Shown in pieces: positions 1-5,136 of a DNA stretch of 5,136 nt. The stretch's first letter is position 1. Each line of letters begins with the position of its first letter. The notes below the pieces were generated by a model that searched no databases, was not told where the DNA came from, and saw only the letters and a list, made by a program, of their open reading frames with translations. The position numbers and the translations under genes are program-made. Source of the stretch: CBDUQI01 sp965369325 (lineage in GTDB: Bacteria > Pseudomonadota > Gammaproteobacteria > Steroidobacterales > JBCBZW01); contig CBDUQI010000305.1 of assembly GCA_965369325.1 (NCBI GenBank), forward strand, positions 1-5,136, in the 5' to 3' direction.

Positions 1-119
1 AAACGGTGGGGTGGTTTTCAGGCGTGCTGCGTCAAATCCAGACGGGCTATCTGTATACCTACGCATTTTCCATGATTATCGGGTTGGCCGCGTTGCTCGG
101 CTGGCTGTTGCTTCGTTGA
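1..119 (+). CDS. nuoL: NADH-quinone oxidoreductase subunit L, C-terminal fragment
   Basis: Only the last 38 codons and the TGA stop (117-119) lie in the window; the frame is entered at base 3. The peptide reads TVGWFSGVLRQIQTGYLYTY and continues into a hydrophobic helix ending LLGWLLLR. The pattern of a short amphipathic stretch, a 'tGYlytYA' motif and a final transmembrane helix is typical of the NuoL C-terminus. NuoL is the most distal antiporter-like proton-pumping subunit of complex I in the inner membrane. The identification also rests on position, since nuoL precedes nuoM and nuoN in nuo operons. The gap to nuoM is 14 bases, so the two are cotranscribed. The long lateral helix and the proton channel of NuoL lie upstream and cannot be judged. 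Confidence 0.9.
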   Translation, partial: TVGWFSGVLRQIQTGYLYTYAFSMIIGLAALLGWLLLR

Positions 120-133
120 GTGGGGCTTAAGTA

Positions 134-1663
134 ATGACGCAATTGCCTCTTTTGAGCCTCGCGATCTGGTTGCCGATAATTGGTGGTCTGGTGGTGTTTG
201 CCATCGGCGATGACAAGGCGGGTCTGGCGCGCCGGGTGGCGTTGCTGGTATCAGTGCTGGCGTTTATTGTCACCATACCGCTGTACACCGGATTTGATCT
301 GTCCACCGCGCAAATGCAGTTTCAGGAGCGTCTGAGCTGGATTCCCGCCTTCAACGCGTACTATCACTTAGGCATAGACGGCATCTCTATGCCGCTTATT
401 CTGCTTACCACGTTCATGACCGTCATCGTGGTGCTGGCCGGCTGGGAAGTGATCCAGAAGCGGGTGGGGCAGTACATGGCGGCCTTCCTGATTATGGAGG
501 GCGTGATGATTGGTGTGTTCAGTGCGCTGGACGGCGTGCTGTTCTACGTATTTTGGGAGGCCATGCTGATCCCGATGTTTCTTATCATCGGCATGTGGGG
601 TGGCGCACGGCGTATCTACGCGACCATCAAGTTCTTCCTTTACACGTTCCTTGGCTCGGTGTTGATGCTGGTGGCACTGGTCTACATGTATCTGCAGGGC
701 GGCAGCTACGCGATTGCGGATCTGCACAATCTGCCCCTCAGCATTAACGAGCAGCGTTTTATTTTCCTCGCGTTTCTCGCGGCATTTGCGGTGAAAGTGC
801 CAATGTGGCCGGTGCACACCTGGCTGCCGGATGCGCATGTGGAGGCGCCCACGGGCGGTTCCGTGATCCTGGCCGCCATCATGTTGAAAGTGGGCGGCTA
901 CGGCTTTCTACGCTTCAGCCTGCCGATCACACCCGATGCAAGCCGTGAGCTGGACTGGGTGGTGATCACGCTCTCGCTCATTGCCGTGGTGTACATCGGG
1001 CTGGTGGCGTTGGCACAGCAGGACATGAAGAAACTCATCGCCTATTCATCTATTGCACACATGGGGTTCGTCACGCTCGGTTTCTTTATCCCGTTCAGCA
1101 TCCTGCGCAACACTGGCACGCTGGAAGGCGCGGCGCTGGGGATTGAAGGCGGCATGGTGCAGATGATCTCACACGGCTTTATTTCCGGCGCGCTGTTTCT
1201 GTGTGTGGGGGTCATGTACGACCGTATGCACAGCCGCGAGATCGGCGATTACGGCGGCGTGGTCAACACGATGCCGAAGTTTGCCGCGTTGATGGTGCTA
1301 TTCGCGCTGGCCAATGCGGGCTTGCCAGGCACCTCTGGTTTTGTCGGTGAGTTCATGGTGATCTTGAGCAGTTTTAAGGCGAACTTTTGGTTTGCCGTCC
1401 TTGCGGCGACCACCCTGGTCCTGGGCGCAGCTTACACACTGTGGCTGGTTAAACGCGTGATCTTCGGTGAGGTGGCCAACAACAACGTAGCTAGTTTGAA
1501 GGACATTAACGCCCGTGAGTTCGCCATTCTGGCGGTGCTAGGCATCGTTGTGCTTGCGGTTGGTGTCTGGCCCGGACCTCTGGTGGATGTGATGCATGCC
1601 AGCGTAGAGAATCTGCTGGCGCACATTACCGAATCCAAACTGCTTTTGGGGGCGGTGCAATGA
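134..1663 (+). CDS. nuoM: NADH-quinone oxidoreductase subunit M (complex I antiporter-like proton pump)
   Basis: Complete, 509 aa, close to the usual NuoM length. It is a polytopic inner-membrane protein of about 14 helices, one of three Mrp-antiporter-like subunits of complex I that couple NADH:quinone electron transfer to proton pumping. Family proton-path residues are present: Glu142 in FYVFWEAMLIP (E. coli Glu144), Lys221 in FAVKVPMWPVHTWLPDAH in the broken helix 7 (Lys234), Lys252 in IMLKVGGYG (Lys265), and Glu406 in GLPGTSGFVGEF in broken helix 12 (Glu407). Conserved QQDMKKLIAYSS (295-306) and SHGFISGALF (346-355) are also seen. The PVHTWLPDAH/GGYGFLRF variants resemble proteobacterial NuoM forms outside the enterics. 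The start ATG follows the nuoL stop by 14 bases; the upstream Shine-Dalgarno match is weak (GAG-GGGG, 118-125), suggesting reliance on translation from nuoL. The stop overlaps the nuoN start. No truncation or frameshift is visible. Confidence 0.98.
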   Translation: MTQLPLLSLAIWLPIIGGLVVFAIGDDKAGLARRVALLVSVLAFIVTIPLYTGFDLSTAQMQFQERLSWIPAFNAYYHLGIDGISMPLILLTTFMTVIVVLAGWEVIQKRVGQYMAAFLIMEGVMIGVFSALDGVLFYVFWEAMLIPMFLIIGMWGGARRIYATIKFFLYTFLGSVLMLVALVYMYLQGGSYAIADLHNLPLSINEQRFIFLAFLAAFAVKVPMWPVHTWLPDAHVEAPTGGSVILAAIMLKVGGYGFLRFSLPITPDASRELDWVVITLSLIAVVYIGLVALAQQDMKKLIAYSSIAHMGFVTLGFFIPFSILRNTGTLEGAALGIEGGMVQMISHGFISGALFLCVGVMYDRMHSREIGDYGGVVNTMPKFAALMVLFALANAGLPGTSGFVGEFMVILSSFKANFWFAVLAATTLVLGAAYTLWLVKRVIFGEVANNNVASLKDINAREFAILAVLGIVVLAVGVWPGPLVDVMHASVENLLAHITESKLLLGAVQ

Positions 1664-3093
1664 GTTTCACGATTCCTGATTTCGCACCGGCTTCGGCTGA
1701 GATATTCTTACTATGCGCGGCCTGTGTCGTGCTGCTGGTGGATGTGTTTCTGTCGGATAAGAACCGGCACTGGACGTACTACCTGAGCCTGGCCACGTTG
1801 GCGATAGCTGCGTGGTTCACCTCGCGCACGGCAGCGGATCATCAGATTCTCACCTTCAGTGGGCATTTTGTGTCCGATCCGATGGCCACTGTGCTGAAGA
1901 TGGTCACATATGGGGTGGGCGCGCTGGTGTTTCTGTATTCTCGCCAGTACCTGATCGAGCGCGGCCTGTTCAAAGGCGAGTACTACCTGCTGGGGCTGTT
2001 TGGCATCCTTGGCATTATGGTGCTGATATCGGCTCACAGCTTTCTTAGTCTGTATCTGGGCCTCGAGCTGTTATCGCTGTCGCTGTATGCGATGGTGGCG
2101 TTTGATCGGGATTCACCTACCGCGGCTGAGGCGGCGATGAAGTATTTCGTGCTGGGTGCGCTTGCTTCCGGCGCGTTGCTGTACGGCATCTCCATCGTCT
2201 ACGGGGTGACAGGCAGCATTTACCTGTCCGAAGTGGCGGTGGCTGATATCTCCAACGATGGCATGACCCTGGCGCTGATCTTCGGCCTGGCCTTTATGGT
2301 GGTCGGCATCGCCTTCAAACTGGGTGCGGTACCGTTTCATATGTGGCTGCCCGATGTGTACCACGGTGCCCCGACCAGCGTTACCTTGTATATCGGCACT
2401 ATCTCAAAGATCGGCGCATTTGCGCTGGCACTGCGAATCCTCGCCGAAGGGATGGGCAGTAGCTACGAGGCTTGGCGCGATATGTTGGTGATCCTGGCGG
2501 TGTTGTCGCTGGCGGTCGGCAACATCGTGGCGATTGCCCAGAGCAACCTCAAGCGTATGCTCGCATACTCCACCATCTCGCATGTCGGCTTTATTCTTCT
2601 GGGGATACTGGCCGGGCCGGGCGATGGCTACGCCGCGGCTATGTTCTACACCATCAGCTACGTGATCATGGCCGCTGCGGCCTTCGGTATGATCATCCTG
2701 CTCAGCCGCAGGGGCTTTGAGGCGGATGAGCTGGCGGACTTTGCCGGCCTGAACGCTCGCAGCCCCTGGTTTGCCGCCATGATGCTGATTGTGATGTTCA
2801 GTATGGCGGGCGTGCCGCCATTGCTGGGCTTTTACGCGAAAGTAGCGGTGATTGCCGCCGTGTTGGGGCAGGGTTTCACATGGCTGGCGACACTGGCGGT
2901 GTTGTTCTCCGTGGTAGGCGCGTTCTACTACCTACGGGTGATAAAACTGATGTATTTCGATGAAGCCACTGATCCCTCGCCGCTGATGGCTGGCCCCGCT
3001 ATGCGCGCGGTATTGAGTGCCAACAGCCTGGCAATATTGCTGTTTGGGCTGTTTCCAGCTTGGCTTCTCGGGGTTTGCACCCACGTCCTGTAG
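1660..3093 (+). CDS. nuoN: NADH-quinone oxidoreductase subunit N (complex I antiporter-like proton pump)
   Basis: Complete, 477 aa, normal for NuoN. It is the antiporter-like subunit next to the small membrane subunits of complex I and takes part in proton translocation. Key family residues are seen: Glu136 in LYLGLELLSLSLYAMVA (E. coli Glu133), Lys161 in AAMKYFVLGALASG, Lys220 in IAFKLGAVPFHMWLPDVY (Lys217), Lys250 in TISKIGAF (Lys247), and Lys394 in PPLLGFYAKVAV (Lys395), where the NuoM-type glutamate is replaced by lysine as is normal for NuoN. The start ATG is inside an ATGA overlap with the nuoM stop, which points to translational coupling; upstream sequence is G-rich (1648-1654) but has no clear AGGAGG. 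It is the last nuo gene, and no convincing terminator follows before the next promoter at 3157. Confidence 0.98.
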   Translation: MSFTIPDFAPASAEIFLLCAACVVLLVDVFLSDKNRHWTYYLSLATLAIAAWFTSRTAADHQILTFSGHFVSDPMATVLKMVTYGVGALVFLYSRQYLIERGLFKGEYYLLGLFGILGIMVLISAHSFLSLYLGLELLSLSLYAMVAFDRDSPTAAEAAMKYFVLGALASGALLYGISIVYGVTGSIYLSEVAVADISNDGMTLALIFGLAFMVVGIAFKLGAVPFHMWLPDVYHGAPTSVTLYIGTISKIGAFALALRILAEGMGSSYEAWRDMLVILAVLSLAVGNIVAIAQSNLKRMLAYSTISHVGFILLGILAGPGDGYAAAMFYTISYVIMAAAAFGMIILLSRRGFEADELADFAGLNARSPWFAAMMLIVMFSMAGVPPLLGFYAKVAVIAAVLGQGFTWLATLAVLFSVVGAFYYLRVIKLMYFDEATDPSPLMAGPAMRAVLSANSLAILLFGLFPAWLLGVCTHVL

Positions 3094-3156
3094 GCCTGAT
3101 TTTGGTGCGGCGCAGGACAACAGCGCACGATTGCTAAAACTTCCTGCCATATTCTC

Positions 3157-3185
3157 TTGAAAAGCCCCGATCTTGTGGGTACACT
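3157..3185 (+). promoter_or_regulatory. sigma70-type promoter of the initiator tRNA-rimP-nusA operon
   Basis: TTGAAA (3157-3162; 5 of 6 to TTGACA) and TACACT (3180-3185; 4 of 6 to TATAAT) are separated by exactly 17 bases. Transcription would begin around 3191-3193, leaving a leader of only about 6-8 bases before the tRNA at 3199. The segment just after the -10 box, CCGCGCC, is G+C rich, as in stringently controlled stable-RNA promoters; that regulation is inferred. No extended -10 TGn is in register. Confidence 0.8.
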
Positions 3186-3198
3186 CCGCGCCTGCGGA

Positions 3199-3275
3199 TG
3201 CGGGGTGGAGCAGTCTGGCAGCTCGTCGGGCTCATAACCCGAAGGTCGCAGGTTCAAATCCTGCCCCCGCTACCA
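3199..3275 (+). tRNA. metY: initiator tRNA-Met (fMet), anticodon CAT
   Basis: A 77-base gene that folds perfectly. Acceptor 3199-3205 pairs with 3265-3271 except for the first pair; D stem GAGC/GCTC (3208-3211 with 3221-3224); anticodon stem 3226-3230 with 3238-3242, loop CTCATAA with anticodon CAT at 3233-3235; T stem GCAGG/CCTGC (3248-3252 with 3260-3264) with loop TTCAAAT; discriminator A at 3272 and encoded CCA at 3273-3275. Three initiator hallmarks mark it as tRNA-fMet rather than elongator Met: three consecutive G-C pairs next to the anticodon loop, an A11-U24 pair in the D stem, and no Watson-Crick pair at 1-72. Here 1-72 is U-U; the E. coli form is C-A. It serves 30S initiation after formylation. 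Its place upstream of rimP-nusA matches metY of E. coli, which is the basis for the symbol. Confidence 0.97.
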
Positions 3276-3289
3276 CTTTATCTTGGTAG

Positions 3290-3313
3290 AAGAGCCCCGC
3301 AGGGGCTTTTTTA
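3290..3313 (+). terminator. Rho-independent terminator after the initiator tRNA (T1)
   Basis: AGCCCC (3293-3298) pairs with GGGGCT (3302-3307) around the loop GCA, followed by six T (3307-3312). The stem can be lengthened by 3290-3292 pairing into the T run. It ends 37 bases after the tRNA CCA and would release a short tRNA precursor, with some read-through needed to feed rimP-nusA. Confidence 0.9.
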
Positions 3314-3341
3314 TTGCCGGTCCAACTGCTCGGACGGCAAT
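3313..3341 (+). other. RNA hairpin between the two terminators
   Basis: ATTGCC (3313-3318) pairs with GGCAAT (3336-3341), G3319 is bulged, and GTCC (3320-3323) pairs with GGAC (3332-3335), leaving an 8-base loop. That is 10 Watson-Crick pairs, beginning exactly where the T run of T1 ends. No T run follows, so it is not itself a terminator. It could be a processing or RNase III site, or a stem that keeps the leader from misfolding; function is inferred only from structure. Confidence 0.55.
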
Positions 3342-3346
3342 GACTA

Positions 3347-3405
3347 CAGGCCCGGCTCCCAGATATTGGCTGGGGGGTAGCCAAATGGATCGTTAGGTGG
3401 GCCTG
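3347..3405 (+). promoter_or_regulatory. candidate anti-terminator pairing in the rimP-nusA leader
   Basis: CAGGCCC (3347-3353) is a perfect 7-base complement of GGGCCTG (3399-3405), extendable by a G3354-U3398 wobble. The second segment is the 5' arm of terminator T2, so the two folds exclude each other. The enclosed stretch can form a hairpin, either TTGGCT/AGCCAA (3366-3371 with 3379-3384) or CCCAG/CTGGG (3358-3362 with 3370-3374), which would bring the distant arms together. This is the layout of an attenuator, but short GC pairings also arise by chance, so the role is tentative. Confidence 0.35.
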
Positions 3406-3419
3406 AGGGCCCATTTTTT
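3398..3419 (+). terminator. Rho-independent terminator just upstream of rimP (T2)
   Basis: TGGGCC (3398-3403) pairs with GGCCCA (3408-3413) around a TGAG loop, followed directly by six T (3414-3419). It lies only 17 bases before the rimP ATG, so polymerase must read through it, as well as T1, to express rimP-nusA from the tRNA promoter. No good promoter is seen between it and rimP. E. coli also has internal terminators between metY and rimP. Confidence 0.85.
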
Positions 3420-3436
3420 GTTTGAAAAACAGGTCT

Positions 3437-3874
3437 ATGCGTGAGCAATTACTGGAGTTGCTTGAGCCCGGCGTAGAAGCCATGGGCTTCGAGCTAGTGG
3501 ATATTGAGTACATCACCGGCGGTGGCGGCGTGGTGCGGTTGTATATCGATCATGCCGACGGCATCACGGTGGATGACTGTGGCCTGGTGAGCCAGCAGGT
3601 GAGTGGACTGCTGGATGTTGAGGACCCGGTGCCAGGCGCATACAGCCTGGAGGTGTCCTCACCTGGGTTGAAGCGGCCGCTACGCAAGCACGCGCATTAC
3701 GAGGCGCAGCTTGGCCGGAACGTGCGAGTTGAGCTGGGAACGGCTCTTGATGGGCGCCGGCGGTTCAAAGGCGAACTGACGGCGGTCAATGAAGACAACA
3801 TAGTGGTGCTGGTGGATGGTGAATCGTATTCGCTGCCGCTGGCGCAGGTTCACCGGGCGCGACTTGCGCCCTAG
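3437..3874 (+). CDS. rimP: ribosome maturation factor RimP
   Basis: Complete, 145 aa (E. coli RimP 150 aa). It is a cytoplasmic factor that binds free 30S subunits and aids their late maturation. The N-terminal alpha/beta domain (about 1-82) carries the family blocks VEAMGFELVDIEY, VRLYIDHADGITVDDC and LDVEDPVPGAYSLEVSSPGL followed by KRPL; the C-terminal SH3-like domain (about 83-145) has the RRRFKGEL and AQVHRARLAP segments. ATG at 3437 is chosen because it gives a normal N-terminus, but its Shine-Dalgarno is poor (AGG at 3431-3433, only 3 bases away). A TTG at 3422 in frame would add MKNRS and starts two bases after the T2 T run. The gene follows T2 closely and precedes nusA by 18 bases, so the two are cotranscribed. 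The pairing of rimP with nusA is conserved widely in bacteria. Confidence 0.96.
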   Translation: MREQLLELLEPGVEAMGFELVDIEYITGGGGVVRLYIDHADGITVDDCGLVSQQVSGLLDVEDPVPGAYSLEVSSPGLKRPLRKHAHYEAQLGRNVRVELGTALDGRRRFKGELTAVNEDNIVVLVDGESYSLPLAQVHRARLAP

Positions 3875-3882
3875 CGTTGAAC

Positions 3883-3891
3883 AGGACGGAG
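3883..3891 (+). promoter_or_regulatory. ribosome binding site of nusA
   Basis: AGGA (3883-3886) ends 6 bases before the ATG at 3893 and is followed by GGAG (3888-3891), only 1 base away. The first is at optimal spacing. This site is clearly better than that of rimP, fitting higher NusA output from the same mRNA, and it fixes the start at 3893. Confidence 0.75.
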
Positions 3892-3892
3892 C

Positions 3893-5136
3893 ATGAACAA
3901 GGAGATCCTGCTGGTTGCAGACGCTGTCTCCGCCGAAAAAGGCGTAGACAGGGAGATTATCTTCGAGGCGATCGAAGCCGCTCTCGCGTCCGCCACACGT
4001 AAGCGTCATATGGAAGATATCGAGGTGCGCGTCGCCATCGATCGCGAAAGCGGCGAGTACGATACCTTCCGGCGTTGGCTGGTGTTTGCGGATGACTCTA
4101 CCGAGCTTGAGTTTCCGGAACGCGAGCTGCGAATGGACGATGCGATTGATATGAACCCGAGCATCGAACCCGGCGGCTACGTCGAGGAGCCGATGGAATC
4201 GGTGGACTTCGGGCGCATTGCGGCGCAGACGGCCAAGCAGGTCATCGTGCAGAAAGTGCGCGAAGCCGAACGTGCGCAGGTGGTCGAGGAGTACGAGGAT
4301 CGTGTGGGCGAGCTGCTAAGTGGCATCGTCAAGCGTGTCGACCGCAATGGCACCTACGTGGATCTGGGCGGCCATGCCGAGGGCTTCGTGCCGCGCGAAC
4401 ACATGATCCCGCGCGAGCCGGTGCGACCGCAGGATCGCATCAAGGGTTTCCTGCGCGAAGTACGCTCCGAGCAGCGCGGACCACAATTGTTCATGAGCCG
4501 TACCTCGCCGGAATTTTTGATCGAGTTATTCAAGATCGAAGTGCCGGAAGTGGGCCAGGGGACTATCGAGATTGTCGCGGCAGCACGCGACCCGGGGTTG
4601 CGGGCCAAAATTGCGGTCAAGAGTAACGACGCCAGGATTGATCCGGTCGGCGCTTGCGTGGGCATGCGCGGCTCGCGCGTGCAGGCCGTCTCTAACGAGC
4701 TGGCCGGCGAGCGCGTAGACATCATCCTGTGGGATGAGAATCCGGCGCAGTTTGTGGTGAATGCGATGTCACCGGCCGATGTACTTTCCATCGTGGTAGA
4801 TGAAGAAAAGCACAGCATGGACGTGGCGGTAGAGGAAGAAAAACTTTCTCAGGCCATCGGTCGCGGTGGGCAGAACATCCGGCTGGCCAGCGAGCTGTCC
4901 GGCTGGGAGCTGAACGTGATGACTACGGCGGCGGCGGATGAGAAAAGCGCAGAGGAATCTCGCACCGCGCTGCAGTTGTTCACCGAGCAGCTCAACGTGG
5001 ATGAGGAAGTCGCCAGCATTCTGGTTCAGGAAGGATTCTCCAGCATTGAGGAGGTGGCGTATGTACCCACCGCCGAGCTGTTGGGTATTGAAGAGTTCGA
5101 CGAAGGAATGGTCGAGGAGTTGCGCAACCGTGCGCG
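3893..5136 (+). CDS. nusA: transcription termination/antitermination factor NusA, 3' end outside the window
   Basis: Open from ATG 3893 to the window edge: 414 full codons plus two bases, against 495 aa in E. coli NusA. It binds RNA polymerase near the RNA exit channel and affects pausing, intrinsic termination and Nus-dependent antitermination. Domains in order: N-terminal polymerase-binding domain (1 to about 130, start MNKEILLVADAVSAEKGVDR, with DTFRRWLVF and QTAKQVIVQKVREAERA); S1 domain (about 135-200, GIVKRVDRNGTYVDLGG); KH1 (about 203-277, RIDPVGACVGMRGSRVQAV, GxxG loop 257-260); KH2 (about 278-345, LSQAIGRGGQNIRLASELSG, GxxG loop 323-326); and most of the first acidic repeat (about 364-414, VASILVQEGFSSIEEVAYVP). 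The similarity to E. coli NusA is high throughout. Whether the second acidic repeat found in gammaproteobacteria is present cannot be seen. infB is expected next. Confidence 0.97.
   Translation, partial: MNKEILLVADAVSAEKGVDREIIFEAIEAALASATRKRHMEDIEVRVAIDRESGEYDTFRRWLVFADDSTELEFPERELRMDDAIDMNPSIEPGGYVEEPMESVDFGRIAAQTAKQVIVQKVREAERAQVVEEYEDRVGELLSGIVKRVDRNGTYVDLGGHAEGFVPREHMIPREPVRPQDRIKGFLREVRSEQRGPQLFMSRTSPEFLIELFKIEVPEVGQGTIEIVAAARDPGLRAKIAVKSNDARIDPVGACVGMRGSRVQAVSNELAGERVDIILWDENPAQFVVNAMSPADVLSIVVDEEKHSMDVAVEEEKLSQAIGRGGQNIRLASELSGWELNVMTTAAADEKSAEESRTALQLFTEQLNVDEEVASILVQEGFSSIEEVAYVPTAELLGIEEFDEGMVEELRNRA

Noticed and set aside
368..838. Minus-strand frame of 156 codons rich in His, Gln and Arg
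   Set aside because: It is the reverse complement of a hydrophobic transmembrane gene (nuoM); the composition follows from that and nothing resembles a protein family.
3031..3041. Short palindrome around CAATATTG near the end of nuoN
   Set aside because: It falls in ordinary coding sequence with the frame intact and is short enough to occur by chance.
3105..3128. GTGCG/CGCAC inverted repeat after nuoN as a possible nuo terminator
   Set aside because: Only five pairs with a 14-base loop and followed by ATTGCTAAAAC, not a T run.
3160..3168. AAAAGCCCC in the promoter spacer, complementary to GGGGCTTTT of terminator T1
   Set aside because: It lies upstream of the predicted transcription start, so it would not be in the same RNA from this promoter; likely coincidence.
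2928..3257. Minus-strand frame of 109 codons (start MNLRPSGYEPDELPDCSTPH)
   Set aside because: Its N-terminus is the antisense of the tRNA and the rest is antisense to nuoN. It has no ribosome site or family match, and such tRNA-antisense proteins are frequent database artefacts.
3198..3380. Plus-strand reading frame of 60 codons starting in the tRNA (MRGGAVWQLVGLITRRSQVQ...)
   Set aside because: It is the translation of the initiator tRNA and terminator T1. This peptide pattern is a known kind of false gene over tRNA-Met.
3314..3391. Possible rimP promoter between the terminators (TTGCCG 3314 or TTGGCT 3366 as -35)
   Set aside because: At 16-18 bases downstream of each there is no reasonable -10 hexamer (GCAATG/CAATGA, GATCGT).
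3232..3516. Minus-strand frame of 94 codons ending GAGFEPATFGL
   Set aside because: The ending is again antisense tRNA sequence, and the rest covers terminators and rimP. No independent evidence of coding.
4354..4818. Minus-strand frame of 154 codons
   Set aside because: It is wholly antisense to nusA, which is conserved in this stretch (S1, KH1, KH2). The serine/arginine-rich composition is that of a GC-rich shadow frame.

Overview
This window joins two conserved bacterial housekeeping operons, all on the + strand. It holds the 3' end of the nuo operon (respiratory complex I: end of nuoL, complete nuoM and nuoN) and the start of the initiator tRNA-rimP-nusA transcription/translation operon, cut off inside nusA. 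The NusA and RimP sequences are very close to the Escherichia coli proteins, and the metY-rimP-nusA order is the E. coli one, so a gammaproteobacterium is likely. From memory, nuo placed directly upstream of this operon is seen in lineages such as Xanthomonadales, Legionella and Coxiella and not in E. coli, so an earlier-branching, moderately GC-rich gammaproteobacterium fits best. Genus and species cannot be read from the window.

Layout. 1-119: C-terminal 38 codons of nuoL. 134-1663: nuoM. 1660-3093: nuoN, overlapping nuoM by 4 bases. 3094-3198: intergenic region with a good sigma70-type promoter (TTGAAA, 17-base spacer, TACACT, then a G+C-rich discriminator). 3199-3275: initiator tRNA-Met(CAT) with encoded CCA. 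3276-3436: leader with two Rho-independent terminators, a strong hairpin between them, and a possible alternative pairing that would break the second terminator. 3437-3874: rimP. 3893 to the window end: nusA, 414 codons present, missing the C-terminal end.

How the genes work together. NuoL, NuoM and NuoN are the three antiporter-like membrane subunits that pump protons in NADH:quinone oxidoreductase; all proton-path lysines and glutamates checked in NuoM and NuoN are present. The second operon makes the tRNA that starts translation, a 30S maturation factor (RimP) and a transcription elongation/termination factor (NusA). Its leader has the terminators that would set how much transcription passes from the tRNA into rimP-nusA.

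I see no mobile element, CRISPR array, defence gene or unknown protein family. Nothing here supports a wholly new system. The points most worth a second look are the tRNA-rimP leader and the unusual U1-U72 end of the initiator tRNA.
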